This document shows positions 1-7,150 of a stretch of 15,732 nucleotides of DNA, piece by piece. The position numbers and the translations under genes are program-made. Source of the DNA: JBLNCE01 sp050260415 (GTDB taxonomy: Bacteria > Bacillota > UBA4882 > JAAYXC01); the NCBI GenBank assembly GCA_050260415.1, contig JBLNCE010000132.1, forward strand, positions 1-15,732, in the 5' to 3' direction. The stretch's first letter is position 1; each line of letters opens with the position of its first letter. The notes under the pieces were generated by a model. That model made no database searches, had not been told where the DNA came from, and saw only the letters and a list, made by a program, of their open reading frames with translations.

Positions 1-1
1 A

Positions 2-223
2 CGATTGGAGTGGATTGCCGATACATTTCTAGTTACCCTGCCCAGTCGGATCAATGATGATACGATCTCTTACCTGCTTGGATTCAGGTGGGGATATGAA
101 GAAAGCAGAGACAAAGGAAACCACCAGGTGAAAGTTCTGCCATTGGAAGTAACGAATCACATGATGTGGACCAAGCACTTACCATTGTTACGAGGCGAAT
201 TCCCCAATTGGCGGTTTATCTAG
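2..223 (+). CDS. 3' end of an unrecognised protein (partial)
   Basis: An open frame enters from the left edge and stops with TAG at 221-223, leaving about 73 residues. The TTG at 5 is only one possible start; the frame is open to the edge, so I read this as a truncated C-terminus. It contains a run of aromatic and hydrophobic residues (LLGFRWGYEES) and ends in PNWRFI. There is no membrane segment and no motif I recognise. The nearby small genes are of the RHS-associated kind, so an orphan immunity-type protein is possible, but that is only inference from context. Confidence 0.45.
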   Translation, partial: RLEWIADTFLVTLPSRINDDTISYLLGFRWGYEESRDKGNHQVKVLPLEVTNHMMWTKHLPLLRGEFPNWRFI

Positions 224-258
224 TCCAGTCAAGGCCGGGATCGGGATCGACGGAACCA

Positions 259-347
259 GTCACGAGTCACGAGTCCCGAGTCACGAGTCAAATGCTTCAA
301 ATGCTTAGGTTGAGCCGACTCGCGACGCGCGACTTTTGACGCGTGAC
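259..347. repeat. REP-like imperfect inverted repeat with heptamer tandem
   Basis: The left arm (259-289) is about four tandem copies of GTCACGA or close variants. The right arm (317-347) is its reverse complement at 25 of 31 positions. The spacer contains AAATGCTT twice. The base-pairing potential and GTC/GAC periodicity are typical of dispersed REP-type intergenic repeats in GC-rich anaerobes. It lies in the gap 224-537, which otherwise holds only the GC-rich motif at 371-394. Confidence 0.6.
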
Positions 348-370
348 GATGGTTTTGTCATATCCCGTGC

Positions 371-394
371 CTTTACGCCCCGGACGGAGAAGCG
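371..394 (+). repeat. GC-rich motif, copy 1 (matches 2163-2186)
   Basis: This 24-bp stretch, centred on CGCCCCGG, matches 2163-2186 at 21 of 24 positions. Both copies lie on the same strand upstream of an AT-rich small gene: 144 bp before the ATG at 538 here, and 66 bp before the ATG at 2252 there. It could be the conserved end of a lost GC-rich gene such as an RHS core, or a dispersed repeat. The function is unknown. Confidence 0.4.
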
Positions 395-537
395 ATCCCG
401 GAGATGTGGGGCGGGCAGGGAAAATGCGGGAAAAGACGGATAATTCATAGAGAGCTAATTGTAGAGTGTTCGGGCAGCCCGGTTTTGACGGACTTGACCC
501 GATATTATTCCGTTATTTCAAGCAAAGCGGGAGCCGA

Positions 538-1020
538 ATGAGAAGTCTTGGCAAAGCACTTAAGAACTTAATTATAGTTTGTTTATGTATTTTGTGTATA
601 CTTGTATACCTTTTATTCGTAAAATATCTCCCTATGCGTAAAACTACAACACAGCAACAATCTAGCAAGACTGAGCAAGAAATATTAGACACATTATTTG
701 CAAAGAGATGGATAACAGATAGTGATCCCAAATGGTTGCTAGACTTTACTGAAGGACTTATCCTATTAGGGCCATATCCTGGCAGTATCGATGAGTCACG
801 CAAGTTTGATATTATAAAGATCAATACAGAAGAACAAAGTATTATCATTCATGTCACTGAGGTTAATTATCCCAGCGATCCTGATAGTGATAACGATCTT
901 GAAAAGAGAGAAAAAGTAGATCACTTTGATCGAATTACACTGATAAATAATAAGTTAATCTATGAATACAAGTATAAGTTTCCAGAGGAAAGAATGATAA
1001 GCACTTGGATCGCAGAATAA
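538..1020 (+). CDS. Small AT-rich protein with one N-terminal membrane anchor
   Basis: The protein has 160 residues from the ATG at 538, chosen because GGGAG lies just upstream. A GTG at 466 would extend it by 24 residues, but that stretch reads like unrelated GC-rich sequence. Residues about 10-32 (IIVCLCILCILVYLLFV) form a single transmembrane helix or uncleaved signal. The remainder is a soluble domain rich in acidic and basic residues, ending in TWIAE. I do not recognise the family. Base composition is clearly more AT-rich than the amidohydrolase next to it, which suggests separate acquisition. Size, AT-richness and position are those of an RHS/CDI orphan immunity gene, which is an inference only. 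Confidence 0.6.
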   Translation: MRSLGKALKNLIIVCLCILCILVYLLFVKYLPMRKTTTQQQSSKTEQEILDTLFAKRWITDSDPKWLLDFTEGLILLGPYPGSIDESRKFDIIKINTEEQSIIIHVTEVNYPSDPDSDNDLEKREKVDHFDRITLINNKLIYEYKYKFPEERMISTWIAE

Positions 1021-1028
1021 TAGCGGTA

Positions 1029-1053
1029 GACGGGGACATATTCATCTGTCGTC
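1029..1053. repeat. Degraded REP-like hairpin (GGGGACATATTC type)
   Basis: GACGGGGACA and TGTCGTC flank a short loop and can pair apart from a GGG bulge. The GGGGACA...TGTC pattern resembles REP/RAYT-associated palindromes common in Desulfobacterota and related groups. Only one degraded copy is visible in the window, so the assignment is tentative. Confidence 0.3.
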
Positions 1054-1111
1054 ATGAAAAGCTTATGAGTTTATCACTGCTGAATACTAACATGGGCGGT
1101 GATGAATCGAT

Positions 1112-2113
1112 ATGAAAGCCGTGCCTTCCCACCTTCGAGGTCAATTGCCGCAAATAACGCGCATCTGCCTCATACTTGCCGCGCTCCTGTTGGCCCACCT
1201 CGGGCCGGCGGCCGCCGCACCTCCGCCCGTCCTGGCCTTGGTCCACGGCCGTCTCATCGACGGCACCGGCGCGGCGCCGATCGATGACGCGGCTGTACTC
1301 ATTGCCGGCGAAAGGATCACGGCCGTGGGTCGATCTGGTGAGATCGCCATTCCCAAAGACGCCCGCCGCATCGACCTCCGTGGCGCCACCATCCTGCCGG
1401 GTTTCTTCAATGCCCACGTGCATGGCGGCTTTGATGCCCGAAACCTCGAAACCTGGGCGCAAGCCGGCGTGACCACAGTCCGCGACTTGGGCATCGGCGG
1501 TAACCGGGTCCAGGAAATGCTCGCTTTTCGCGATAGAGAACTCAAGCAGCCGCGTTACGCCCGCCTCCTCAGCGCCGGTCCAATGCTCGGCGTACCGGGC
1601 GGTTACGGAGCTCTCTTCGTCACCTCGGCGGCCGATGCCCGCGCAAAGGTCAACGACCTCATCGATGCGGGAGTCGATCAGATCAAAATCTGCCTGGAGG
1701 ACGGCTATGCCGGCGTCTCCGGGCTGCCGAAGCCAAGCGCCGAAGAGATTCAGGCCATGATCGAGGCCGCCCATGCGCGCGGCAAGACGGTAGTCGCCCA
1801 TATCACCCAGAGTGCCTACCTCCGCTACCTGCTGGATTTCAAGGTCGACGAATTTGCCCATCTCCCATACGACTGGCTCACCGATACCGATATCGCGCGC
1901 ATCGCCGCCAAAGGGATCCGGCTCACGCCCACCTTCACGGTGTACAGGAACTACGGCGCCGCCGCGGCGTGCGGGGTGGAGCTGGACCTGGGCAGCGTGG
2001 AAAAGGGCAAGATCGCGGATCTGCTGGTGGTCGAGGGAGATCCCTTGCAGGATCTGGGGTGTCTCGAGAATGTGCGCCTGGTCGTGCACTATGGGGCAAT
2101 CATCCGTGAATAG
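1112..2113 (+). CDS. Secreted amidohydrolase lacking catalytic Asp region
   Basis: This is a metal-dependent amidohydrolase of the imidazolonepropionase/Xaa-Pro dipeptidase-like group. A Sec signal peptide (residues about 1-36, ending in AAAA) predicts export. The HxH metal pair (H102, H104), the candidate bridging lysine (K192 in QIKIC) and the two later metal histidines (H230 in VVAHITQ, H250 in EFAHLP) are all present. The family then normally has about 80-100 more residues carrying the GTD-type aspartate before the C-terminal LGSVEKGKIADLLV beta domain. Here TPTFTVYRNYG (to residue 282) runs directly into AAAACGVELDLGSVE, so that segment is missing in frame. The length is 333 against roughly 420-430 for relatives. 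The start has only a weak ribosome site. The protein is probably catalytically dead despite its intact frame. Confidence 0.8.
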   Translation: MKAVPSHLRGQLPQITRICLILAALLLAHLGPAAAAPPPVLALVHGRLIDGTGAAPIDDAAVLIAGERITAVGRSGEIAIPKDARRIDLRGATILPGFFNAHVHGGFDARNLETWAQAGVTTVRDLGIGGNRVQEMLAFRDRELKQPRYARLLSAGPMLGVPGGYGALFVTSAADARAKVNDLIDAGVDQIKICLEDGYAGVSGLPKPSAEEIQAMIEAAHARGKTVVAHITQSAYLRYLLDFKVDEFAHLPYDWLTDTDIARIAAKGIRLTPTFTVYRNYGAAAACGVELDLGSVEKGKIADLLVVEGDPLQDLGCLENVRLVVHYGAIIRE

Positions 2114-2162
2114 GCATTATCCGGTTGCGGCTCAAAGCCGCCCTCCGGTGCCTTGACCGGAC

Positions 2163-2186
2163 CTTTGCGCCCCGGGCGGAGATGCG
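2163..2186 (+). repeat. GC-rich motif, copy 2 (matches 371-394)
   Basis: This is the second copy of the 24-bp motif, 21 of 24 identical. It follows a hairpin (stem GCGGCT/AGCCGC, 2127-2141) just after the amidohydrolase stop. That hairpin has no T-tract, so it is a weak terminator candidate. Confidence 0.4.
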
Positions 2187-2251
2187 GCATTTTTTCGCAC
2201 ATATAAGCCGATAGAGGCCTCCATGGCCGCCATGTTGAAGGAGGTTTTGGT

Positions 2252-2641
2252 ATGTACTGTCCAGGATGCAAGTCTGAATTTCGAGAGGGCTTTGTTTTCT
2301 GTCAAAAATGCCAGCTCGATCTCGTGGATTCACTTCCGGAGTCGGATATCGAGAATGCGGGACAAAAGACTGTTATTACAAAGATATTGTCCTTGCGAGT
2401 TGAAGATGTTTTAAAGTATGGCGGTCTAGCTTATATTGTTATTGATATATTAGAGGAATTATCCCGTAATACCTTTGACGTGCTTAGAAACGCCGAGCTG
2501 AGGAGCGCCTCTGGGCTGGATTTATTTGCTTTGATCATGAGTATTGCTTTCAAATTCTGCAACGTTGTATTATGGGGGATGTTCTTTGTCGGCTTTGGCT
2601 ATATAATAAGGTTGTTGAAGAAGGCAACAACCGATGAATAA
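2252..2641 (+). CDS. Small zinc-ribbon membrane protein
   Basis: The protein has 129 residues. The start is fixed by a perfect AAGGAGG at 2238-2244, seven bases before the ATG. The N-terminus carries CPGC at residues 3-6 and CQKC at about 17-20, a CxxC...CxxC zinc ribbon of the kind that opens many small bacterial membrane proteins. Two hydrophobic stretches follow: a shorter one (LAYIVIDIL) and a strong helix near the C-terminus (NVVLWGMFFVGFGYIIRLL). The function is unknown. Its stop overlaps the next start by eight bases (2634-2641), implying translational coupling. Like 538-1020 it is AT-rich compared with its larger neighbours. Confidence 0.75.
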   Translation: MYCPGCKSEFREGFVFCQKCQLDLVDSLPESDIENAGQKTVITKILSLRVEDVLKYGGLAYIVIDILEELSRNTFDVLRNAELRSASGLDLFALIMSIAFKFCNVVLWGMFFVGFGYIIRLLKKATTDE

Positions 2642-2926
2642 TGTTGCGAAGGTTGCAAGAATTACTAGACTAATTGGCTACTTTATCCTGGTGCTTGTCT
2701 TGTTAAGAATACTTTGTACATCACTTCCTATTATATGAATTTTATCAAGACAGACACAAGGTTCAGGCCTTATCCATTCTCACAAACACTACCAGTAATT
2801 CTTAGCTGGATAAGACAGATAATTCTATCTGGCCTGATAGGCTATAGCTTTATCGGCGGTGGGCAGATGTTACTAATGATTTTTCAGAAGCTTAGACGCA
2901 TATCATCGGTATCAGTTCGAAAATAA
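2634..2926 (+). pseudogene. Small two-helix membrane protein, frameshifted
   Basis: Translation from the ATG at 2634, which overlaps the end of the zinc-ribbon gene, gives 34 residues with a strong helix (GYFILVLVLLRIL), then TGA at 2736-2738. From about 2714 another frame continues open to 2926 with a second hydrophobic segment (IILSGLIGYSFIGGG...MLLMIF) and a basic tail. Joined by a single-base slip at about 2715-2738 the two give one protein of about 97 residues with two helices. I read it as one broken gene. The alternative is a genuine 34-residue protein plus noise. No family was recognised. Confidence 0.45.
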
Positions 2927-2978
2927 CATTAACAAAAAGGCTATAGAGAGCGACCGGCAGATCATGAAAAGCCGGCCA

Positions 2979-2987
2979 AAAGGAGGT
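2979..2987 (+). promoter_or_regulatory. Strong ribosome binding site for the UroD-like gene
   Basis: AAAGGAGGT lies eight bases before the ATG at 2996 and fixes the start. A small stem (CCGGC 2954-2958 with GCCGG 2971-2975) sits just upstream and leaves the site exposed. Confidence 0.7.
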
Positions 2988-2995
2988 GCGCCCGC

Positions 2996-3961
2996 ATGAA
3001 CGCCAAGGAAAACGCCCTCAGGATCATCAGGTTCGACCATCCCGAGCGCGTCGTTTCCGATATCCCGCAATATCAGCTCTATTATCACGGATGCAACCAC
3101 GAGGGATACGAGGGCGGGAGCGATGACGCGCCGGCCGGTTCCAAGTGGTTCGACATCTGGGGGACGGGTTGGCACAAGGAGCAGGCGGGCGCGATGGGCA
3201 TGCCCCGGGTCTGCCCCCTGGACGAGCCGGCCAAGCTCAAGACCTATCAATGGCCCGATCCGGATGATGAGCGCATCTGCGCCAAGATCCACGCCATGGC
3301 GAAGCGATTCCCGCGCGACGACCGGTTCCTCGGCGGGAGCCACCGGGACACCCTCTGGGAAAAGGCTTATATGCTGGTGGGCATGGAAAACCTGATGGTT
3401 TACTTCTATACGGAGCCGGAGTTCGTGCGGGAAATACTGCATCGCATCATGGATTTCCAGCTGGGCATCGCCCGGCACTATCTCGCGGCGGGCATCGAGT
3501 TCGCCAACCTCGGCGACGACCTGGGCACGCAGAGAAGCCTCATGCTCAGTCCGGACATCATCGACGGGTTCCTGGTTCCGGAGTACCGGCGGCTGTTTGG
3601 CCTCTACCGGCGGCATGGCGTGCTCATCGGCTTTCACTCCTGCGGCAACATAGTCGAGGCCTTGACCACCTTTATCTCGCTGGGCGTGGACGTGCTCAAT
3701 CCGGTGCAGGCCACCGCCAACGATCTCGGACGGGTGCGCGAGATTACTCAAGGCCGCATGGCCCTGATGGGCGGGGTCAGTTCCGCCACGGTCATGGATG
3801 GGCCGGCGAAGAGGATCGCGGCGGAAGTGAGGGAGCGGATCCGGCTGCTCGGCCGGGAAGGCGGCTATTTCTGCGCCCCCGATCAGGGGATGCCCTATCC
3901 CGAAGAGAACCTGGCCGCCTTCGCCCGGGCGGTGGAGGAGTATGGCAGATATCCGCGTTGA
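2996..3961 (+). CDS. UroD-fold cobamide-type methyltransferase
   Basis: This protein of 321 residues belongs to the uroporphyrinogen decarboxylase superfamily. It lacks the HemE N-terminal substrate loop. It does have the zinc ligand pattern H-x-C...C of the MtaA/MtbA/CmuA-type methyltransferases: H214 and C216 in FHSCGN, and C293 in FCAPDQG. Other family signatures are WFDIWGTGW near residue 50, VDVLNPVQ, and the closing barrel strand MALMGGVS. Known members move methyl groups between a cobamide protein and a thiol or other acceptor in the cytoplasm. No corrinoid protein or methyltransferase-1 partner lies nearby, so the substrate is unknown. The frame is intact and the codon use is GC-rich, in contrast with the damaged genes around it. 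Assignment to the superfamily is firm; the methyltransferase role follows from the zinc motif. Confidence 0.85.
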   Translation: MNAKENALRIIRFDHPERVVSDIPQYQLYYHGCNHEGYEGGSDDAPAGSKWFDIWGTGWHKEQAGAMGMPRVCPLDEPAKLKTYQWPDPDDERICAKIHAMAKRFPRDDRFLGGSHRDTLWEKAYMLVGMENLMVYFYTEPEFVREILHRIMDFQLGIARHYLAAGIEFANLGDDLGTQRSLMLSPDIIDGFLVPEYRRLFGLYRRHGVLIGFHSCGNIVEALTTFISLGVDVLNPVQATANDLGRVREITQGRMALMGGVSSATVMDGPAKRIAAEVRERIRLLGREGGYFCAPDQGMPYPEENLAAFARAVEEYGRYPR

Positions 3962-4298
3962 ATACCGGTTTCCCGATCGTTCTCAGGCGATCCGTGGCTT
4001 CTGAAGGCCGCTTGCGATGTCCGTCCGGAGCGAAACACGCCTCTTGCGGCGGCCCGCATGAAGACCCCGCGGAAATCCGCGATCCGATGCTCACGGCAGG
4101 CTGAGAGCCTGCCGTTACACCATGGGAAGGGCCTTCACTTCGTTCAGGCCCTGGAGGCTACGGGGATCCCCCTTGAACCGCTCCGATGATTACATGAGGA
4201 ATGCTATGAATCTTGTTTGAAGCAATGCACTTGATCCAACTTGCTTCATAAGTACATCACCTTCGCATAACATTATTTATTCTGCTGTCGATATATTA
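3962..4298. other. Gene-free stretch with three hairpins
   Basis: I see no gene here. Three inverted repeats are present: GCGGA/TCCGC at 4069-4080; a perfect 10-bp stem ACGGCAGGCT with a GAG loop at 4093-4115; and AGGGCCT/AGGCCCT at 4128-4152. None has a T-tract. The 10-bp stem could still halt transcription from the methyltransferase gene. From about 4200 the sequence turns AT-rich, marking the edge of the RHS tip. Confidence 0.5.
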
Positions 4299-5161
4299 TC
4301 ACGATATATTCTTAATATGTCGTCTAACTTTATTAATAACTGATCTACGAAAGAAATATTGTGGCATAAAAACCACGAACCAGAAGATAATGAATGGCGG
4401 ATAATATTCTAAATCATTAAAATTGGTTGGAATTGTACCAATAACAAGCAGCCAACTTAACAATGCCATCGGCGATAAACTTGTTTTTGTGGTTATAGAA
4501 TTATCAATAAATGATATCTTAAATACTGGATAAATAAAGAAGTTTTTCATTGGAAATATATATGTTGGCTTAATAATAATATTTGCTTTATTATTAGTCA
4601 TAGAAATACGAATCAATGAATACTTTTGTGCCTTTTCAATTTCTCCTTTTAGGTCTGTAATAAACAGAGATTGCATGTCGTATTCTTTCATTCTACCTAC
4701 CCTATTTTGACTTGATAGTTTTAATTGACTTACTGTTATTACCAACCTTCCGCCTCTGTCTCTTCTGGCTGTTTTTTTAGTGTACTGTCTATGAAATTTT
4801 TTTAGTTTGCATAGTTGTTCATGGGTCAAAAAAGCAAATTTTCCGTCCATTTTGGTTAACCAATCTATATAGTCACTTGTAGGAAATAAGAAATTGTATC
4901 CGTAGCTTATACTTCCACCAAAACCAACTTCAGATATTCCTGTAACATCAACAACGTTTATCCCATATTCTACAAACCCCGTCGAATCCACATAATTCAC
5001 CGGGTCCAACCCGCAATACACATACCTATTCAAACTCTATGGATCGCTTGAATCCCCCAGATACCTATCCTGCTGGATAAACGGCCCCTTGTGCCGCTAT
5101 CGTAGAACCTGGCCCCCACTTGTTTCGTTAAATCATGGTACGTTTTGAAGAATACGGCCTG
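4299..5161 (-). pseudogene. RHS core C-terminus with AT-rich variable tip, broken
   Basis: Reading from 5161 downward, the end of an RHS core appears as YHDLTKQVGARFYDS, then FIQQDRYLGDSSDP, then LNRYVYCGLDPVNYVDSTGF. These are hallmark motifs of the RHS-associated core just before the variable tip. They lie in two frames (slip at about 5078-5087) and are split by a TAG at 5037-5039, so the core is dead and only its last about 45 codons remain. The tip itself is open from a TTG at 5033 to 4299: about 225 residues after the core, AT-rich, with a soluble segment and then two hydrophobic helices near the end (MALLSWLLVIGTIP and FIIFWFVVFMPQYFF), closing with a basic tail. I do not recognise the tip. 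It may be a membrane-acting toxin or a toxin fused to membrane helices. Confidence 0.75.
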
Positions 5162-5382
5162 CTAATGCGGGGTTTTTTCAAAACACCTCCCGCGGGTTCT
5201 CGGCTTTTTTTCACGCGAATTTTAGCGCTTGTTTCGATGAATGGATTCGCCTTCCAGGCCTCCTTTTCCTCTTTTATCCGCTTGACGGTATCGTCCGTCA
5301 GAGCTTGTACGACGTGCCCTTCCTGACTTTTGATGGTATTCCCTCCACCAAGGCTTCGAAGGAGAGAGCTCAGGCCGCTCAC
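5128..5382 (-). CDS. Unrecognised basic reading frame between primase and RHS fragments
   Basis: The frame has 84 codons and runs from a GTG in the primase remnant to a TAA inside the RHS core end. The middle (QALTDDTVKRIKEEKEAW) looks protein-like: charged, helical and low in rare residues. The beginning and end overlap sequence that reads better in other frames. It may be the relic of a gene lying between the two elements. No family was recognised and no ribosome site decides the start. Confidence 0.2.
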   Translation of the reverse strand: MSGLSSLLRSLGGGNTIKSQEGHVVQALTDDTVKRIKEEKEAWKANPFIETSAKIRVKKSREPAGGVLKKPRISRPYSSKRTMI

Positions 5383-5384
5383 CC

Positions 5385-6420
5385 ATGTGCCCCAGGGCCG
5401 CGAGATCGGCGATGATTCTCTCGATCAGCCTTGGATCCTTAAGCATGGCCAAAGCCTCGGCCTCCTGCTACGGGTTGAGCACCGGCGCCTTGCGTTCGGG
5501 CTCCTTCTCCTTGGCGGCGTTCCGGGCCTGGTAGGCCTCGATCTCGTCGATGAGCTGGAGCAGGTCCCGGTCCTCGGCGGCCTGGTCGATCTCCAGGTGC
5601 TTGGCCAAAGACGCCGCAAAGTACCGGCGGGACTTGCCTGGCAGAGGTCGAGGGTGTCGAGATGGTAGCGGCTGCCACAGGTGGCGCGGATGTTGACGCG
5701 CAGACGGTCGAAGCTGGTAAAAGGGATGCCTCTAATCCGGTACTGCCGATCGCTGCAGGTGACGACCAGACCCAGCTCTGTCTCCTCCGTGGTGCATTCA
5801 GCTGATTCCCCATCATCGCGGCCGGCTGCGAAGAGCCGGCGATCTCCCCGGCCGAGGCCGCCAGCCTGGAAAAAACCGTTGATGTCCTTTGCCTTCGTGA
5901 GTTCAACGATGCCGGCTGAGAAACCCTGATCCTTGATCTGTTTGGCGATCTCGGCCGCCGCCTTCTGGCCCGCTTCGTCGTTGTCAAGGCAGAGCAGGAT
6001 CCGCTTGGGTCTGGTTTCGTGGAAGAGGGCCAGGTGATCTTCGGTCAGGCCGTTGGTGCCGTAGAGGGGGATGGCGTTGGGGAAGCCGTTCTGATGAGGG
6101 TCAGGGCGTCGAGGATAGACTCGGCGATGATCACCGTCTCCGTGGTGGCCGCCCGCCTGGCGGTCCACCAGGCCCTGCCGTCGGCCGGGTGGGTAGAGGT
6201 GATGGATCTTGCCGGCGTCGCTGATCTTCCTGCCATACATCCCTACGGTGTTGCCGTCGACGTCCAGGAGCGGTACACTGACGCAGGCGGAAAATAGCTC
6301 CCGGACCTTGGCAGTGAGGATCCCGATCTCCTTCAGTGCAGCGGTCAGCGGGCCCTCTTTGGGCAGGGTCTCCAGCAGACCATCACCGATATCAGGACGA
6401 TTATCTGCGATCCTGTCCAC
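5385..6420 (-). pseudogene. TOPRIM primase of an integrated element, multiply broken
   Basis: The recognisable order on the minus strand is LLDVDGNTVGMYGRKI, then HHLYPPG, then the TOPRIM motif with its glutamate (VIIAESILDAL), PLYGTNGL, and the second TOPRIM motif LLCLDNDEAG, followed by KDINGFF. This is the layout of CHC2/TOPRIM primases of phage-like or mobile elements. The zinc-finger N-terminus is missing, as an in-frame stop lies just before 6420. Frame changes occur at about 6150 and 6090, which compensate each other, and at about 5640. The next frame reads SRRYFAASLAKHLEIDQAAEDRDLLQLIDEIEAY in two continuous parts, meets TAG at 5468-5470, and continues as ALAMLKDPRLIERIIADL to about 5385, the start of the usual helicase-linked part. 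The copy is clearly non-functional. Confidence 0.7.
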
Positions 6421-6519
6421 ATTTGAAGGTTTTTACAAAAACGAAGCCATCATTCCTACTAATACTATACATATACCACCGCCCCGGGGGTTCCCTTTTT
6501 TGCCGATCGTATTCATCTT

Positions 6520-6927
6520 TCATTTATGCGTTAATTGTCGTCTTTTGTTGACTACTAAGATCACCAAGGAAGAGACAATCACGCCAAAAATATAAATAGT
6601 TTGAATCATTGCAACTAAAAATGCAAAAAATACCGCACCTCTGTTTTCCGGTCGATATGAAAATAGTATAGCTAAAATCATACCAAGAATAACAATTAAA
6701 AAACCAGAAGACAGTGACACTATTACCGCAAGCCACCATTTATTTGTCTTGTATCCACCAAATAAGCCAACAATTAAACCAATGACAACAATTGATAATA
6801 AATAGTAGGTGGAGAAATTTTCTAGTTCAGGACCCTTTAAGTTTATAACTTCGAATGTTAAATACAACGGTAATGTAATGATAAATTGTATTACGATCAT
6901 AATAATTGAAGAATTTTTCTCTTTCAT
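6520..6927 (-). CDS. Four-helix AT-rich membrane protein, possible immunity protein
   Basis: The protein has 135 residues and four hydrophobic helices: IIMIVIQFIITLPLYL, YYLLSIVVIGLIVGLFGG, WLAVIVSLSSGFLIVILGMILAILF in two continuous parts, and IFGVIVSSLVILVV. Short charged loops separate them and the tail (NKRRQLTHK) is basic. The start ATG at 6925-6927 lies four bases after the stop of the toxin-tail-like fragment upstream on the same strand, the usual spacing of a toxin-immunity pair. I do not recognise the family. Small hydrophobic proteins directly behind RHS tips are often immunity proteins against membrane-acting toxins, which is the basis of this suggestion. Composition is strongly AT-rich. 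Confidence 0.65.
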   Translation of the reverse strand: MKEKNSSIIMIVIQFIITLPLYLTFEVINLKGPELENFSTYYLLSIVVIGLIVGLFGGYKTNKWWLAVIVSLSSGFLIVILGMILAILFSYRPENRGAVFFAFLVAMIQTIYIFGVIVSSLVILVVNKRRQLTHK

Positions 6928-6931
6928 AACG

Positions 6932-7147
6932 TTACTTCCATTTCATACTAGTATTCGGCTTCTTCTTGCCAAAGAGTACATCTCTATAACTATCGCCTAT
7001 TGCCGGCCCTAATAATGGTGTTCTATTACTACCATAGACAATATTGACCGCGGCATTGCCAGCCAATAAAAATCATTCACTCATACCCAAAGCAGCACCT
7101 GTAAGTCCATAATCTAAATTACCAAGATCTTCAGCCGAAATCTCCAT
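6932..7147 (-). pseudogene. Fragment of an RHS/polymorphic-toxin tail with internal TGA
   Basis: From ATG 7147 the minus strand reads MEISAEDLGNLDYGLTGAAL, then GMSE, a TGA at 7073-7075, and in the same frame FLLAGNAAVNIVYGSNRTPL and onward to KKKPNTSMKWK, ending in TAA at 6932-6934. The frame is coherent on both sides of the TGA, so one nonsense change (TGG to TGA fits) is likely. The small-residue-rich GAALG...AGNAAVN composition resembles tip linkers or domains of polymorphic toxins. The upstream part is lost at the junction with the transposase near 7150. The immunity candidate follows four bases later. Confidence 0.5.
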
Positions 7148-7150
7148 TGC

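Noticed and set aside
259..289. Tandem heptamers as a CRISPR array
   Set aside because: The repeats are seven bases long and directly adjacent, with no spacers.
1052..2089. Long minus-strand open frame of 345 codons
   Set aside because: It is antisense to the amidohydrolase, whose signal peptide and metal motifs are clear. The frame is a by-product of GC-rich codon use.
7073..7075. TGA in the toxin-tail fragment as a selenocysteine codon
   Set aside because: There is no convincing SECIS-like hairpin directly after it, the context is not a redox protein, and a TGG to TGA change is simpler.
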